Source of the DNA: Clostridia bacterium
GTDB taxonomy: Bacteria; Bacillota_A; Clostridia; Christensenellales; Aristaeellaceae
Length of the DNA stretch: 6,774 bases
NCBI GenBank assembly: GCA_017518705.1
Contig: JAFWUC010000042.1
Span: 1 to 6,774 of the forward strand
Direction of reading: 5' to 3'
Shown here: positions 1 through 5,754 of the stretch, in pieces
Numbering within the stretch: the stretch's first letter is position 1
Layout of the letters: every line of letters begins with the position of its first letter
Made by a program: the position numbers and the translations under genes
Notes under the pieces: generated by a model
Told to the model about the DNA's origin: nothing
Databases searched by the model: none
Seen by the model: the letters and a program-made list of their open reading frames with translations, nothing else

Positions 1-52
1 CGTCACCCTCCCTGACCATGCGGACGATGTCTTCCCTGCTGTACTTGCTCAT
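1..52 (-). CDS. glnA: Glutamine synthetase, N-terminal fragment (runs off the left edge)
   Basis: Reading leftward from the ATG at 52, the 17 visible complete codons give MSKYSREDIVRMVREGD. This closely matches the start of bacterial type I glutamine synthetases (B. subtilis GlnA begins MAKYTREDIEKLVKEENV, from memory). The enzyme makes glutamine from glutamate, ammonia and ATP in the cytoplasm. The start is fixed by an AGGAGG seven bases upstream and by a good promoter further up. Only the N-terminal tail is present, so catalytic residues cannot be checked. The call rests on 17 residues plus gene context. The divergent neighbour is a GNAT gene, and guaA, a glutamine-using enzyme, lies about 1.7 kb away. 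Confidence 0.75.
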   Translation of the reverse strand, partial: MSKYSREDIVRMVREGD

Positions 53-59
53 AACGGTA

Positions 60-65
60 CCTCCT
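60..65 (-). promoter_or_regulatory. Ribosome-binding site of glnA
   Basis: The minus strand reads AGGAGG, seven bases before the ATG at 52. It is a perfect Shine-Dalgarno sequence. It begins only a few bases after the U-tract of the leader hairpin, so termination there would stop transcription just before this site. Confidence 0.85.
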
Positions 66-66
66 G

Positions 67-112
67 AAAAACAAAAACGGCAAGCTGAGCCACACGACAT
101 GACTCCCTTGCC
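67..112 (-). terminator. Intrinsic-terminator-like hairpin in the glnA leader (possible attenuator)
   Basis: On the minus strand GGCAAG (112-107) pairs with CTTGCC (84-79). Inside it GAGTCA (105-100) pairs with TGGCTC (92-87), with one G-U pair, closing a loop of about seven bases (TGTCGTG). A T-rich tract GTTTTTGTTTTT (78-67) follows at once. This is the form of a Rho-independent terminator, yet it lies between the glnA promoter and its ribosome-binding site, where it would stop transcription before the gene. That suggests regulated read-through. The predicted transcript start near 119 leaves only about seven bases upstream of the stem, so no upstream aptamer or antiterminator arm is evident. 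Attenuation is inferred. Confidence 0.6.
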
Positions 113-125
113 TTATCTGCCGGAG

Positions 126-155
126 ATTTTACTACTCCGACACGGTGCCTGTCAA
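126..155 (-). promoter_or_regulatory. Sigma-A-type promoter for glnA
   Basis: The minus strand has a consensus -35 TTGACA (155-150) and a -10 TAAAAT (131-126) separated by 18 bases. Transcription would start near 119 and give a leader of about 67 bases. I found no clear GlnR/TnrA-type operator (TGTNA-N7-TNACA) overlapping it. Confidence 0.7.
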
Positions 156-156
156 T

Positions 157-187
157 AAAAAAGTGCAGTCTTAACAGAAAAAACTGC
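157..187 (-). terminator. Weak second terminator-like hairpin facing glnA
   Basis: On the minus strand GCAGT (187-183) can pair with ACTGC (169-165) around a 13-base loop, followed by AC and six Ts (162-157). It shares its first arm with the stronger hairpin at 183-220, so the two form in tandem or as alternatives. The T-run ends two bases before the glnA -35 box. The stem is only 5 bp, so this is tentative. Confidence 0.35.
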
Positions 188-228
188 CAAAACCGCCCCG
201 GCGCCGGGCTGTTTGGCGGTTGATTTTT
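178..228 (-). terminator. Strong hairpin between the divergent promoters, terminator facing glnA (possibly bidirectional)
   Basis: Arms 183-191 and 212-220 pair over 9 bp with one G-U pair. They enclose a GC-rich palindrome CCCGGCGCCGGG (197-208). An alternative stem pairs 191-197 with 215-221. On the minus strand six Ts (183-178) follow directly. On the plus strand TTGATTTTT follows, which overlaps the -35 box of the next promoter. It would block any leftward transcript entering glnA from the right, so that glnA depends on its own promoter. Confidence 0.6.
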
Positions 229-248
229 ATGGACGTTCATACTATACT
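220..248 (+). promoter_or_regulatory. Sigma-A-type promoter for the GNAT gene
   Basis: A -35 TTGATT (220-225) and a -10 TATACT (243-248) are separated by 17 bases, predicting a start near 255 and a leader of about 30 bases. This promoter helps set the gene start. The in-frame TTG at 220 and ATG at 229 lie inside the promoter and cannot be start codons of the transcript it makes. The ATG at 286 is used instead. Confidence 0.65.
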
Positions 249-285
249 TATCGCAAATCTTTTTTTCGGCGGGGAAAGGCAGACA

Positions 286-798
286 ATGGATATTCCGGAA
301 GACCTTATTACGCCCAGGCTGCGCATCCGCCCGTATCGGGCGGGCGACAGGGCTTTCGTGCTTTCGATGTGGGGCGACAGGGAAAACGGCAGGTATATGT
401 CCGATCCCGCAAGCGAAAACATAGACGAAAAGTACCTGAAGTGCGTAGACGAAATGGAGACCGAGCCGGAGGGGTACTACATGGTCGCCTGCCTCAGGCA
501 GGACGGGACGAAAGTGGGCACGAGCTGCGCATTCCCCGAGGGCGGGAATTACGACATAGGCTACTGCATTTCCAAGGATCACTGGAAGGAAGGACTGGGC
601 ACCGAGATGCTCGCCGCGCTTATCGACTGGATAAAGGCGTGGGGCGGCAGGTCGGTGACGGGCGAGGTGGCGGACCTTAACAAGGCGTCGACAGCGCTGC
701 TGAATAAGTTCGGGTTTTATCCGGACAGGAAGACCCGCTATAAGAAGTGGGGCGAGGAAACGTATTTTGACGCCCATTATTACAGGCTTGACCTGTGA
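286..798 (+). CDS. GNAT-family N-acetyltransferase (RimJ/RimL-like)
   Basis: This is a 170-residue single-domain protein that should move an acetyl group from acetyl-CoA to an amine; the substrate is unknown. The N-terminus LITPRLRIRPYRAGD is typical of the Acetyltransf_3 (RimJ/RimL) branch, where a TxRLxLRP opening recurs. The acetyl-CoA loop is HWKEGLGTEM (residues 99-108), near the R/Q-x-x-G-x-G/A signature. NKASTALLNKFGF (132-144) is the usual motif-B region where an Asn and the GF turn are conserved. No signal peptide or membrane segment is seen, so it is cytoplasmic. The ATG at 286 has a modest AAAGG site six bases upstream and lies about 30 bases past the predicted transcript start. 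It is divergent from glnA and first in a rightward series of genes. The fold is secure; the substrate (ribosomal protein, antibiotic or small amine) is not. Confidence 0.85.
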   Translation: MDIPEDLITPRLRIRPYRAGDRAFVLSMWGDRENGRYMSDPASENIDEKYLKCVDEMETEPEGYYMVACLRQDGTKVGTSCAFPEGGNYDIGYCISKDHWKEGLGTEMLAALIDWIKAWGGRSVTGEVADLNKASTALLNKFGFYPDRKTRYKKWGEETYFDAHYYRLDL

Positions 799-877
799 CG
801 CACCCGCGCGGCACAACAGACCGGAATCGGGGAGAGAGCTTTGCGGCGTATATCGGAATTAACGGGACGCCGGAAAA

Positions 878-893
878 ACGCAGGAACCTGCGT
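878..893. repeat. Perfect 7-bp inverted repeat upstream of the methyltransferase gene
   Basis: ACGCAGG, AA, CCTGCGT form a near-perfect palindrome in the 123-base gap between the GNAT and methyltransferase genes, 28 bases before the latter's ATG. On the plus strand no T-run follows. On the minus strand it is followed by TTTTT, so it could be a weak leftward terminator or a dimer-protein site. No good promoter is evident in the gap. Confidence 0.4.
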
Positions 894-921
894 GAACGAC
901 GTATCCGAACAGGGAGGACCG

Positions 922-1710
922 ATGAGCACAAGGACCGAGATGTTAAGCGGCTTTTATGACCGGGCGGACGAGGACAGCAGGCTTTTGAGGAGCCGTCACG
1001 GTCAGCTGGAATATGCCGTGACAATGGATTATATCCATCGCTATGCCGCCCCGGGCGCGAGCGTGCTCGAAGTGGGCGCCGGCACGGGCAGGTATTCTTT
1101 GGCGCTTGCGAAGGAAGGCATGAACGTGACCGCCGTGGAACTGGTCGAAAGCAACCTTGCGGTGCTGCGGGAAAACGGCAAGGGGCTCGCGAACCTCCTG
1201 CCGCTTCAGGGGGATGCCACCGATCTGAGCAGGTTTGCCGATCAAAGTTTCGACGTGGTGCTCGTGCTGGGGCCGCTCTACCATCTGTACGAAAAGGAAG
1301 ACGTGCACAGGGCGATAGACGAAGCCATACGCGTCACAAAGCAGAACGGAGTCATATTCTTCGCGTTCATTTCGGTCTTCGGGATCATGTATTCAAATTA
1401 CGTTACGGGCAACTGGGCCGAGGGCCAGGCGGAGAATTTCACGGAAGACGGGCGTGTAAGGCATTTTGAGGAACAGCTGTTTACCGGCTATGATATAGCC
1501 GAATTTGAACGGCTGTTTGCCGAAAAACCCGTCGAATGGATAACCACGACCGGGACGGACGGCGCGCTGGAGCAGGTGGAAGGCCGCGCCGGCTTTGCCT
1601 TCACCGACCGGGATTTCGAAATGTTCACAAAATGGTATCTCGCTTTTTCGGAAAAGCGGGAGCTTCTGGGAAACACCAATCACCTTCTGTATATATGCCG
1701 TAAGCTGTGA
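922..1710 (+). CDS. Class I SAM-dependent methyltransferase
   Basis: This 262-residue protein has a clear Rossmann-type methyltransferase domain of the Methyltransf_11/25 type. Motif I is VLEVGAGTGRYS (residues 48-59), binding S-adenosylmethionine. An acidic residue follows at the end of strand 2 (VTAVE, Glu73). GDATDLSRF (97-105) is the adenine-side loop. FDVVLVLGPLYHL (110-122) is the motif IV region. VTKQNGVIFF (138-147) fits motif VI/strand 5. The C-terminal third carries the substrate-binding part and is not diagnostic. No membrane segment is seen. The start at ATG 922 is preferred for the GGAGG at 913-917 (four-base gap) and because the domain follows normally. An upstream TTG at 841 in frame would add 27 unconvincing residues. 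It precedes guaA by 55 bases. The substrate is unknown; small-molecule methylation is a guess from family habit. Confidence 0.85.
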   Translation: MSTRTEMLSGFYDRADEDSRLLRSRHGQLEYAVTMDYIHRYAAPGASVLEVGAGTGRYSLALAKEGMNVTAVELVESNLAVLRENGKGLANLLPLQGDATDLSRFADQSFDVVLVLGPLYHLYEKEDVHRAIDEAIRVTKQNGVIFFAFISVFGIMYSNYVTGNWAEGQAENFTEDGRVRHFEEQLFTGYDIAEFERLFAEKPVEWITTTGTDGALEQVEGRAGFAFTDRDFEMFTKWYLAFSEKRELLGNTNHLLYICRKL

Positions 1711-1765
1711 CCCGTCACGGCTTATTGCTTTATACGACCATCAGCCGATTGCAGGGAGGCAGTTC

Positions 1766-3310
1766 ATGGAAGACAGGCAGAAGATAGTTATCCTCGACTT
1801 TGGCGGGCAGTATACCCAGCTCATAGCGCGGCGGGTGAGGGAGCGCCGCGTGTATTCCGAAGTGGTGCCATGGAGCATGTCCGCTCCTGAGATAAGTTCC
1901 CGTAAGCCGTCGGGCATAATCTTTTCCGGCGGGCCCGCGAGCGTAAAGGACAAAGACGCGCCAAGCTGCGACCCGGCGATATACGATCTGGGCGTGCCGG
2001 TGCTGGGCATCTGCTACGGCATGCAGCTCACCGCTCACCTGCTGGGCGGCGAGGTGGAACGGGCAAAGGAGAGGGAATACGGCCGCGTGACCGTGCGCAT
2101 GCAGGAATGTGAGGGGCTGCTCAAAGGCATGTCGCCGTCCTCCGCCTGCTGGATGAGCCACACCTGGCAGGTGGTCAGGTGCCCGGAGGGGTTCCGCCCA
2201 ATTGCCGGGACCGACAACTGCCCCATAGCCGCCATGGCGAACGACGACAGGCGGATCTACGGCGTGCAGTTCCACCCGGAGGTGACCCATACTGAAGAGG
2301 GGCGGCGCGTCATAGAGAACTTTGTGCTGAACATCTGCGGCTGCAAAGGCAACTGGATCATGGAAGCTTACGCCGAGACCGCTGTCAGGCAGATGCGCGA
2401 TATAGTGGGCGACACCGGCACGGTGCTGCTGGCGCTGTCCGGCGGCGTGGACTCCTCCGTGGCGGCGGCGCTGATCTACCGCGCCATAGGCAGCCGCCTG
2501 ACCTGCGTGTTCGTGGACCACGGCTTCATGCGCAAGGGAGAAAGCGAGCAGGTGTGCCGGGTGTTCAGCGAACTGTTCCCGGTGCGTTTCGTGCGCGCGG
2601 ACGCCGCGGAGCGCTTTTTCGGCGACCTGAAAGGCGTGACCGAACCTGAGCAGAAGCGGCACATAATCGGGCGGGACTTTATCGAGGTGTTCAAGGAGGA
2701 AGCCCGCAAGCTGGGCAAGCTGGACTATTTTGCCCAGGGTACCATCTATCCCGACGTGATCGAGAGCGGTCAGGGCACGAGCGCCGCCGTGATCAAAAGC
2801 CACCATAACGTGGGCGGCCTGCCCAAAGAACTGGGCTTTACGGAGCTTATAGAGCCCCTGCGCATGCTGTTCAAGGACGAGGTGCGCGCACTGGGCGAGG
2901 CACTGGGCCTGCCCCGCGAGCTGGTCTGGCGGCAGCCTTTCCCCGGCCCGGGGCTGTCCATACGCGTTATAGGCGAAGTGACCCCGGACAAGGTGGCGAT
3001 CGTGAGGGAAAGCGACGCCATACTGCGGGAGGAGATCGCGAAAGCCGGGCTTGATAAGAAGGTCAACCAGTACTTTACCGTGCTCACGGGCGTGCATTCC
3101 GTGGGCGTCATGGGGGACGAGCGCACTTACGATTACACGATCGCCCTGCGAGCGGTGACCACCGACGACTTTATGACCGCGGACTGGGCGCGCCTGCCGT
3201 ACGAACTGGTGGACCGCGTTTCCAGGCGCATAGTTAACGAGGTGCCCCGCGCCAGCCGCGTGGTGCTGGACGTGACCAGCAAGCCCCCGGCCAGTATAGA
3301 GTGGGAATAA
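1766..3310 (+). CDS. guaA: GMP synthase, glutamine-hydrolysing
   Basis: This enzyme converts XMP to GMP with glutamine and ATP, the last step of GMP synthesis. The 514-residue length is normal for the family. The N-terminal class I glutamine amidotransferase domain shows ILDFGGQYTQLIARRVRE near the start, the nucleophile Cys83 in GICYGMQ, and His170 and Glu172 in FHPEV, which complete the triad. The ATP-pyrophosphatase domain has the P-loop LSGGVDSS (Ser225-Ser231). The C-terminal dimerisation/XMP domain contains RQPFPGPGLSIRVIGE and ends in the family-typical SKPPASIEWE. All key residues are present, so it should be active. The start at ATG 1766 has GGGAGG six bases upstream; an in-frame upstream ATG at 1595 lies inside the methyltransferase gene and is rejected. 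No guanine riboswitch fits in the 55-base upstream gap, so it probably depends on an upstream promoter. Confidence 0.98.
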   Translation: MEDRQKIVILDFGGQYTQLIARRVRERRVYSEVVPWSMSAPEISSRKPSGIIFSGGPASVKDKDAPSCDPAIYDLGVPVLGICYGMQLTAHLLGGEVERAKEREYGRVTVRMQECEGLLKGMSPSSACWMSHTWQVVRCPEGFRPIAGTDNCPIAAMANDDRRIYGVQFHPEVTHTEEGRRVIENFVLNICGCKGNWIMEAYAETAVRQMRDIVGDTGTVLLALSGGVDSSVAAALIYRAIGSRLTCVFVDHGFMRKGESEQVCRVFSELFPVRFVRADAAERFFGDLKGVTEPEQKRHIIGRDFIEVFKEEARKLGKLDYFAQGTIYPDVIESGQGTSAAVIKSHHNVGGLPKELGFTELIEPLRMLFKDEVRALGEALGLPRELVWRQPFPGPGLSIRVIGEVTPDKVAIVRESDAILREEIAKAGLDKKVNQYFTVLTGVHSVGVMGDERTYDYTIALRAVTTDDFMTADWARLPYELVDRVSRRIVNEVPRASRVVLDVTSKPPASIEWE

Positions 3311-3358
3311 CTGCCGGGCATCACGGACCCCGCCGAAGACGAACAGGGAGGCAGACAG

Positions 3359-4737
3359 GTGAAGACGATACTCGCTTTTGATGATTTTGTGCTGAACAGG
3401 TCCGAAAACACCCGCCGCAGGTTCAAACAGCCCAAGTGGCATCCGGAGCTTAAATACACCGACCCGGACAATCCCAGGAACATATGGCCGCAGAGCGTAG
3501 TCCCGGCGCCGCAGGGCGGATATATGATGGTGTACCTGGGCATCCCCGAACCGGAAAAGCCCCTGGCGGACGAGCATATGTCCGTATTTCTGGCCTGGAG
3601 CCCGGACGGCATGCGCTTTGAACCCTATAAACAGATAGATCCCGGCGCCAGGTATCCCCACATGCTCGGCAGGCTGAGCGACACCGTAGGCACCTTCGTC
3701 ATGTACGACAGGGAGGAGACCGATCCGCGCTTCAGATACAAATCTCCCCAGGCGCGTTACGGATACAAAGACGGCAAACTGATGGCAGAGCCCGCGTACC
3801 TGCTGGGGTCGCCCGACCTGATACATTGGGAGCGGATAAACGACGCGCCGGTGACGCCTTCATACATAGACTGCTATCCAAGCCTGCTGCGCAACCCGGT
3901 CACCGGCAACATGCAGGTGACTACCCGCCGCCGCTGGGGCGAGAGGCGCGTGTGCCTGACGGAGAGCAAGGACCTTAAGTCCTGGACGGTGCCCAGGGCG
4001 GTAGTGCATCCGCTGCCGGACGACGAGCCGCTCACCCACCTGTACAGCATGCCGGAATTCTATTACGCGCCAGGCGAGATATTCATCGGCCTGCTGTGGA
4101 AGCACGTCATGCCCTTTGACAGGATATCGGACGGCAGGGTCACCACGGAGTACGCGTATTCTTACGACGGCCTAATGTGGAACCGCACCAACGCGCCCCT
4201 GTTCACGGAAGCGGACAGGGGGAATACGGCGCGGGCAGCTCGTACTGCATAAGCATGGTGGACCGCGGCGACGACGTGGTGTTCTATATGGGCGCGTGGC
4301 TTTCCGAGCACAGCGGACAGCCCAAAGGCGGCACGCCGGACGGCCGCAGCAACTGCGCCGTGATCCCCGGCACGCTTAAGCGCAACCGCTTCGTGAGCGT
4401 GGATTCGGGCAAGGGCGTGGGGGAACTGGTCACCCAGTGGCTCCGTCTGAAAACGCCCGAGCTGAAATTGAACGCCACGATCCCATACGGCTCCCTGCGG
4501 GCGGAACTGCGGGCGGGCGCGCCCATCGAAGGCTATACCCTGGACGACTTTATCCCTATCGCGGGCGACGTTATCGACGCGCCGCTGAAATGGAAGGGCG
4601 GCGGGCTGGAGAAGTTCGTAAGCGAAGGCAAATGGGTGCAGCTGCACATAGTGTTCGAGCAGTCCGAGGTGTATGCCGTTACGGGCGATTTCGATTTCAA
4701 CATCAATACCCGCGCGCCCGCGTACGACCGGCTGTAG
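3359..4737 (+). pseudogene. Glycoside-hydrolase-like beta-propeller protein, split by a one-base frameshift
   Basis: Begins at GTG 3359 with GGGAGG seven bases upstream, 48 bases after guaA. The first frame runs to the TAA at 4250-4252. The rest of the protein continues in the -1 frame from about 4222 to the TAG at 4735-4737, for a joined length of about 459 residues. The N-terminal part resembles five-bladed propellers of the GH43/GH32/GH68 and sialidase-like group. The S-x-D-x-x-x-W/F blade motif recurs at SPDGMRF (81-87), SPDLIHW (151-157), SKDLKSW (203-209) and SYDGLMW (268-274). The C-terminal part (PELKLNATIPYGSLRAEL, DDFIPIAGD, LKWKGG, QLHIVFEQSEVYAV) looks like the beta-sandwich module that ends many sialidase-like proteins. 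No signal peptide is seen, so the product would be cytoplasmic. Substrate and catalytic acids cannot be assigned. The coding quality on both sides of the break points to a recent mutation or a sequencing error. Confidence 0.75.
4218..4222 (+). other. Frameshift site: run of five Gs
   Basis: The first frame reads GAC AGG GGG AAT ACG and soon stops. With one more G it reads GAC AGG GGG GAA TAC GGC and continues as EYGAGSSYCISMVDRGDD into the long downstream frame. A single lost G in this homopolymer is the simplest explanation. It could be a real mutation, phase variation or a sequencing/assembly error. Confidence 0.75.
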
Positions 4738-4782
4738 ACCGGGCTTGACCGGTCTTCGCGCCCGAAGCAACAACGGGTTGCT
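4737..4782 (+). terminator. Cluster of small hairpins after the propeller gene (weak terminator candidate)
   Basis: Three adjacent stems follow the stop codon: GACCGG/CCGGTC (4737-4742 with 4749-4754), CTTCG/CGAAG (4754-4758 with 4763-4767) and AGCAAC/GTTGCT (4766-4771 with 4777-4782). None is followed by a T-run, so classical Rho-independent termination is doubtful. The position, between a gene end and a fresh promoter, is where a terminator is expected. Confidence 0.35.
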
Positions 4783-4810
4783 TGCCTCCTGACACAAGCA
4801 GGGGTATAAT
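4782..4810 (+). promoter_or_regulatory. Strong sigma-A promoter with an overlapping inverted repeat, for the XRE regulator
   Basis: A -35 TTGCCT (4782-4787) and a perfect -10 TATAAT (4805-4810) are separated by exactly 17 bases, predicting a start near 4817. An inverted repeat TGCTTG/CAAGCA (4779-4784 and 4795-4800) covers the -35 box and most of the spacer. That is a natural operator position, and autoregulation by the downstream XRE protein is a reasonable inference. Confidence 0.8.
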
Positions 4811-4843
4811 CATAAGCGAAATAAACGATGAGGGGCGACTGAT

Positions 4844-5290
4844 ATGGAAATATGTGGTATTCTCAGAGATCTGAGGGAAAAGCGCGGGCTTACGCAGGAA
4901 CAGCTGGCTGAAAAGGTGCTGGTGACCAGGCAGGCGGTCAGCCGTTGGGAAACGGGCGAGACGCAGCCCAATACGGAAACGCTCAAGCTGCTTTCCAAAG
5001 AGTTTGACGTATCGATAAACACGCTGCTCGGGGCTCCCAGGACGCTGATCTGCCAGTGCTGCGGGATGCCGCTAAGCGAAGACGGAATGATAAGCCGCGA
5101 AAAGGATGGCAGCTTCAACGAAGACTACTGCAGGTGGTGTTACGCGGAAGGCAAATTCGCCTATGAATCGAAGGCGAAGCTGCTCGATTTCCTGGTCTCA
5201 AATGTGCCGAACCCCGACATGACCCCCGAAGCCGAACGGCGCAGCGCGTTTGACGGCTATCTTTCCCAGCTTAAGCACTGGAAACAGTAA
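4844..5290 (+). CDS. XRE-family transcriptional regulator with C-terminal zinc ribbon
   Basis: A 148-residue cytoplasmic DNA-binding protein. Residues 5-60 form an HTH_3 (Cro/CI-type) domain: LRDLREKRGLTQEQLAEKV, then VTRQAVSRWETGET as the recognition helix region, then LKLLSKEFDVSINTLLG. After a short linker, ICQCCGMPL (Cys70, Cys73) and YCRWCY (Cys96, Cys99) give a CxxC-CxxC zinc ribbon like the 'putative zinc ribbon' family (PF12674 type, from memory), with the usual GMP and NEDYC words. The C-terminal tail is helical. The pairing of the two domains is known in Clostridia; the ligand or signal is not. The start ATG has GAGGGG eight bases upstream and follows a strong private promoter. It stands alone between a weak and a strong terminator. 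The genes it regulates are not apparent beyond likely self-control. Confidence 0.9.
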   Translation: MEICGILRDLREKRGLTQEQLAEKVLVTRQAVSRWETGETQPNTETLKLLSKEFDVSINTLLGAPRTLICQCCGMPLSEDGMISREKDGSFNEDYCRWCYAEGKFAYESKAKLLDFLVSNVPNPDMTPEAERRSAFDGYLSQLKHWKQ

Positions 5291-5319
5291 ACGCCTGCGA
5301 TTTCTGAACGCGCAACTAA

Positions 5320-5352
5320 AAGCCCCTCGCCGCGACAGGCGGCGAGGGGCTT
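5320..5352 (+). terminator. Intrinsic terminator after the XRE regulator (possibly bidirectional)
   Basis: A perfect 12-bp stem AAGCCCCTCGCC / GGCGAGGGGCTT (5320-5331 with 5341-5352) encloses a nine-base loop and lies 30 bases after the stop codon. On the plus strand the tail is only TTATATAAT. On the minus strand TTTTAGTT follows. The position supports a role ending the XRE transcript. Confidence 0.75.
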
Positions 5353-5385
5353 ATATAATAACTGTCAGTTGCCGATCCGGCGGGA

Positions 5386-5397
5386 TCATTCCCACTC
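5386..5397 (-). repeat. guaA-3'-end-like 12-mer (possible attachment-site relic)
   Basis: The minus strand reads GAGTGGGAATGA. The last 12 bases of guaA in this window (3299-3310) are GAGTGGGAATAA: 11 of 12 match, including the first ten in a row, in the opposite orientation. The 12-mer is also what an IEWE-stop guaA end would read with a TGA stop. The 3' end of guaA is a known insertion target for integrative elements, so a stray copy outside guaA may be an att relic. Chance similarity remains possible. Confidence 0.4.
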
Positions 5398-5500
5398 ACC
5401 AGGCAAATCCCAGCTTTAACTGCTTTTGTTTAGGAGATTTGTGTCGACGTGGCTCCGTTTGATTCCCATTATCCTCAACCCATGGAGTCTACGGACTTTT

Positions 5501-5530
5501 GCTATCAAAAAGCTATCAAAGCGGCTATCA
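5501..5530. repeat. Three direct repeats of GCTATCA about one helical turn apart
   Basis: GCTATCA starts at 5501, 5512 and 5524, spaced 11 and 12 bases. The first two extend to GCTATCAAA. Same-face direct repeats suit arm-type sites of tyrosine recombinases or tandem sites of a regulator. They lie about 105 bases from the guaA-like 12-mer, and ATTCCCA from that 12-mer recurs at 5462-5468. The function is inferred. Confidence 0.5.
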
Positions 5531-5685
5531 CCGGCCCGAATTATTGGGGCTGTGAACAGCGGCTTTGACGATAAACAGGATTGTTTTACTGATTTGATAC
5601 ATGCTTTTCGATGTGGTTACTATAGCATGAAATCGGGCTGATTTCAATGCTTTCATTATAGAAAACTAAGCAGCACTGTCTGCCG

Positions 5686-5700
5686 CCCCCTAGAAGGGGG
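5686..5700. repeat. Compact GC hairpin CCCCCT-AGA-AGGGGG
   Basis: A perfect 6-bp stem with a three-base loop, flanked by AAGC (5668-5671) and GCTT (5702-5705), which could lengthen the structure. No T-run follows directly. It resembles small dispersed palindromes found between genes in many Clostridia, but copy number cannot be judged from one window. Confidence 0.35.
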
Positions 5701-5754
5701 AGCTTGATGCTAATCCTTATTTGGTTTTTTCAGGCAGCGCAGAAATCTCCCGCA

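Larger units (their letters stand above)
5353..5754. other. Intergenic stretch with no convincing gene, possible element scar
   Basis: About 400 bases without a credible conserved gene. Short frames exist on both strands. One is a plus-strand frame ending at 5641 that could start at GTG 5441 after AGGAG (5432-5436). Two others are minus-strand frames of about 40-50 codons. I recognise none of them. A possible promoter TTGATA (5594-5599), 18 bases, TACTAT (5618-5623) points right but has no clear gene. The stretch also holds the guaA-end-like 12-mer, the GCTATCA repeats and the GC hairpin listed separately. GC content falls from here rightward. Confidence 0.5.

Noticed and set aside
67..119. 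ANTAR-type dual-hexaloop antitermination element or a glutamine riboswitch in the glnA leader
   Set aside because: Only one hairpin is present and its loop lacks the AxxGxx pattern; the leader is too short for a known aptamer before the terminator.
220..285. Upstream TTG (220) or ATG (229) start for the acetyltransferase
   Set aside because: Both lie inside the predicted promoter, and the extra 22 residues do not resemble the family N-terminus. ATG 286 fits.
49..816. Minus-strand 255-codon frame across the glnA leader and GNAT gene
   Set aside because: It runs through two promoters and a terminator hairpin and is antisense to a clear acetyltransferase, and its translation has no domain. The real leftward gene here is the glnA start at 52.
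841..921. TTG start at 841 for the methyltransferase
   Set aside because: The added 27 residues look non-coding and contain a perfect palindrome. ATG 922 has a GGGAGG site.
1595..1765. ATG at 1595 as an earlier start for guaA
   Set aside because: It lies inside the methyltransferase gene, and the family N-terminus begins at ATG 1766 with its own ribosome-binding site.
1730..3826. Long 698-codon open frame on the minus strand opposite guaA
   Set aside because: It is antisense to a complete, motif-perfect guaA. Its translation is rich in His, Ala, Gly and Pro with no recognisable domain, as expected from the reverse of GC-rich codons.
4214..4225. Programmed -1 ribosomal frameshift in the propeller gene
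   Set aside because: The site is not an X XXY YYZ heptamer in the zero frame and no downstream stimulatory structure is apparent. A lost G is simpler.
5501..5530. CRISPR array
   Set aside because: The repeats are only 7-9 bases with 4-5-base spacers, far too short for a CRISPR array.
5426..5641. Plus-strand 71-codon frame in the gene-poor stretch
   Set aside because: It overlaps the direct repeats, has no recognisable domain, and competing short frames on both strands look equally plausible. Kept only as a note in the intergenic entry.
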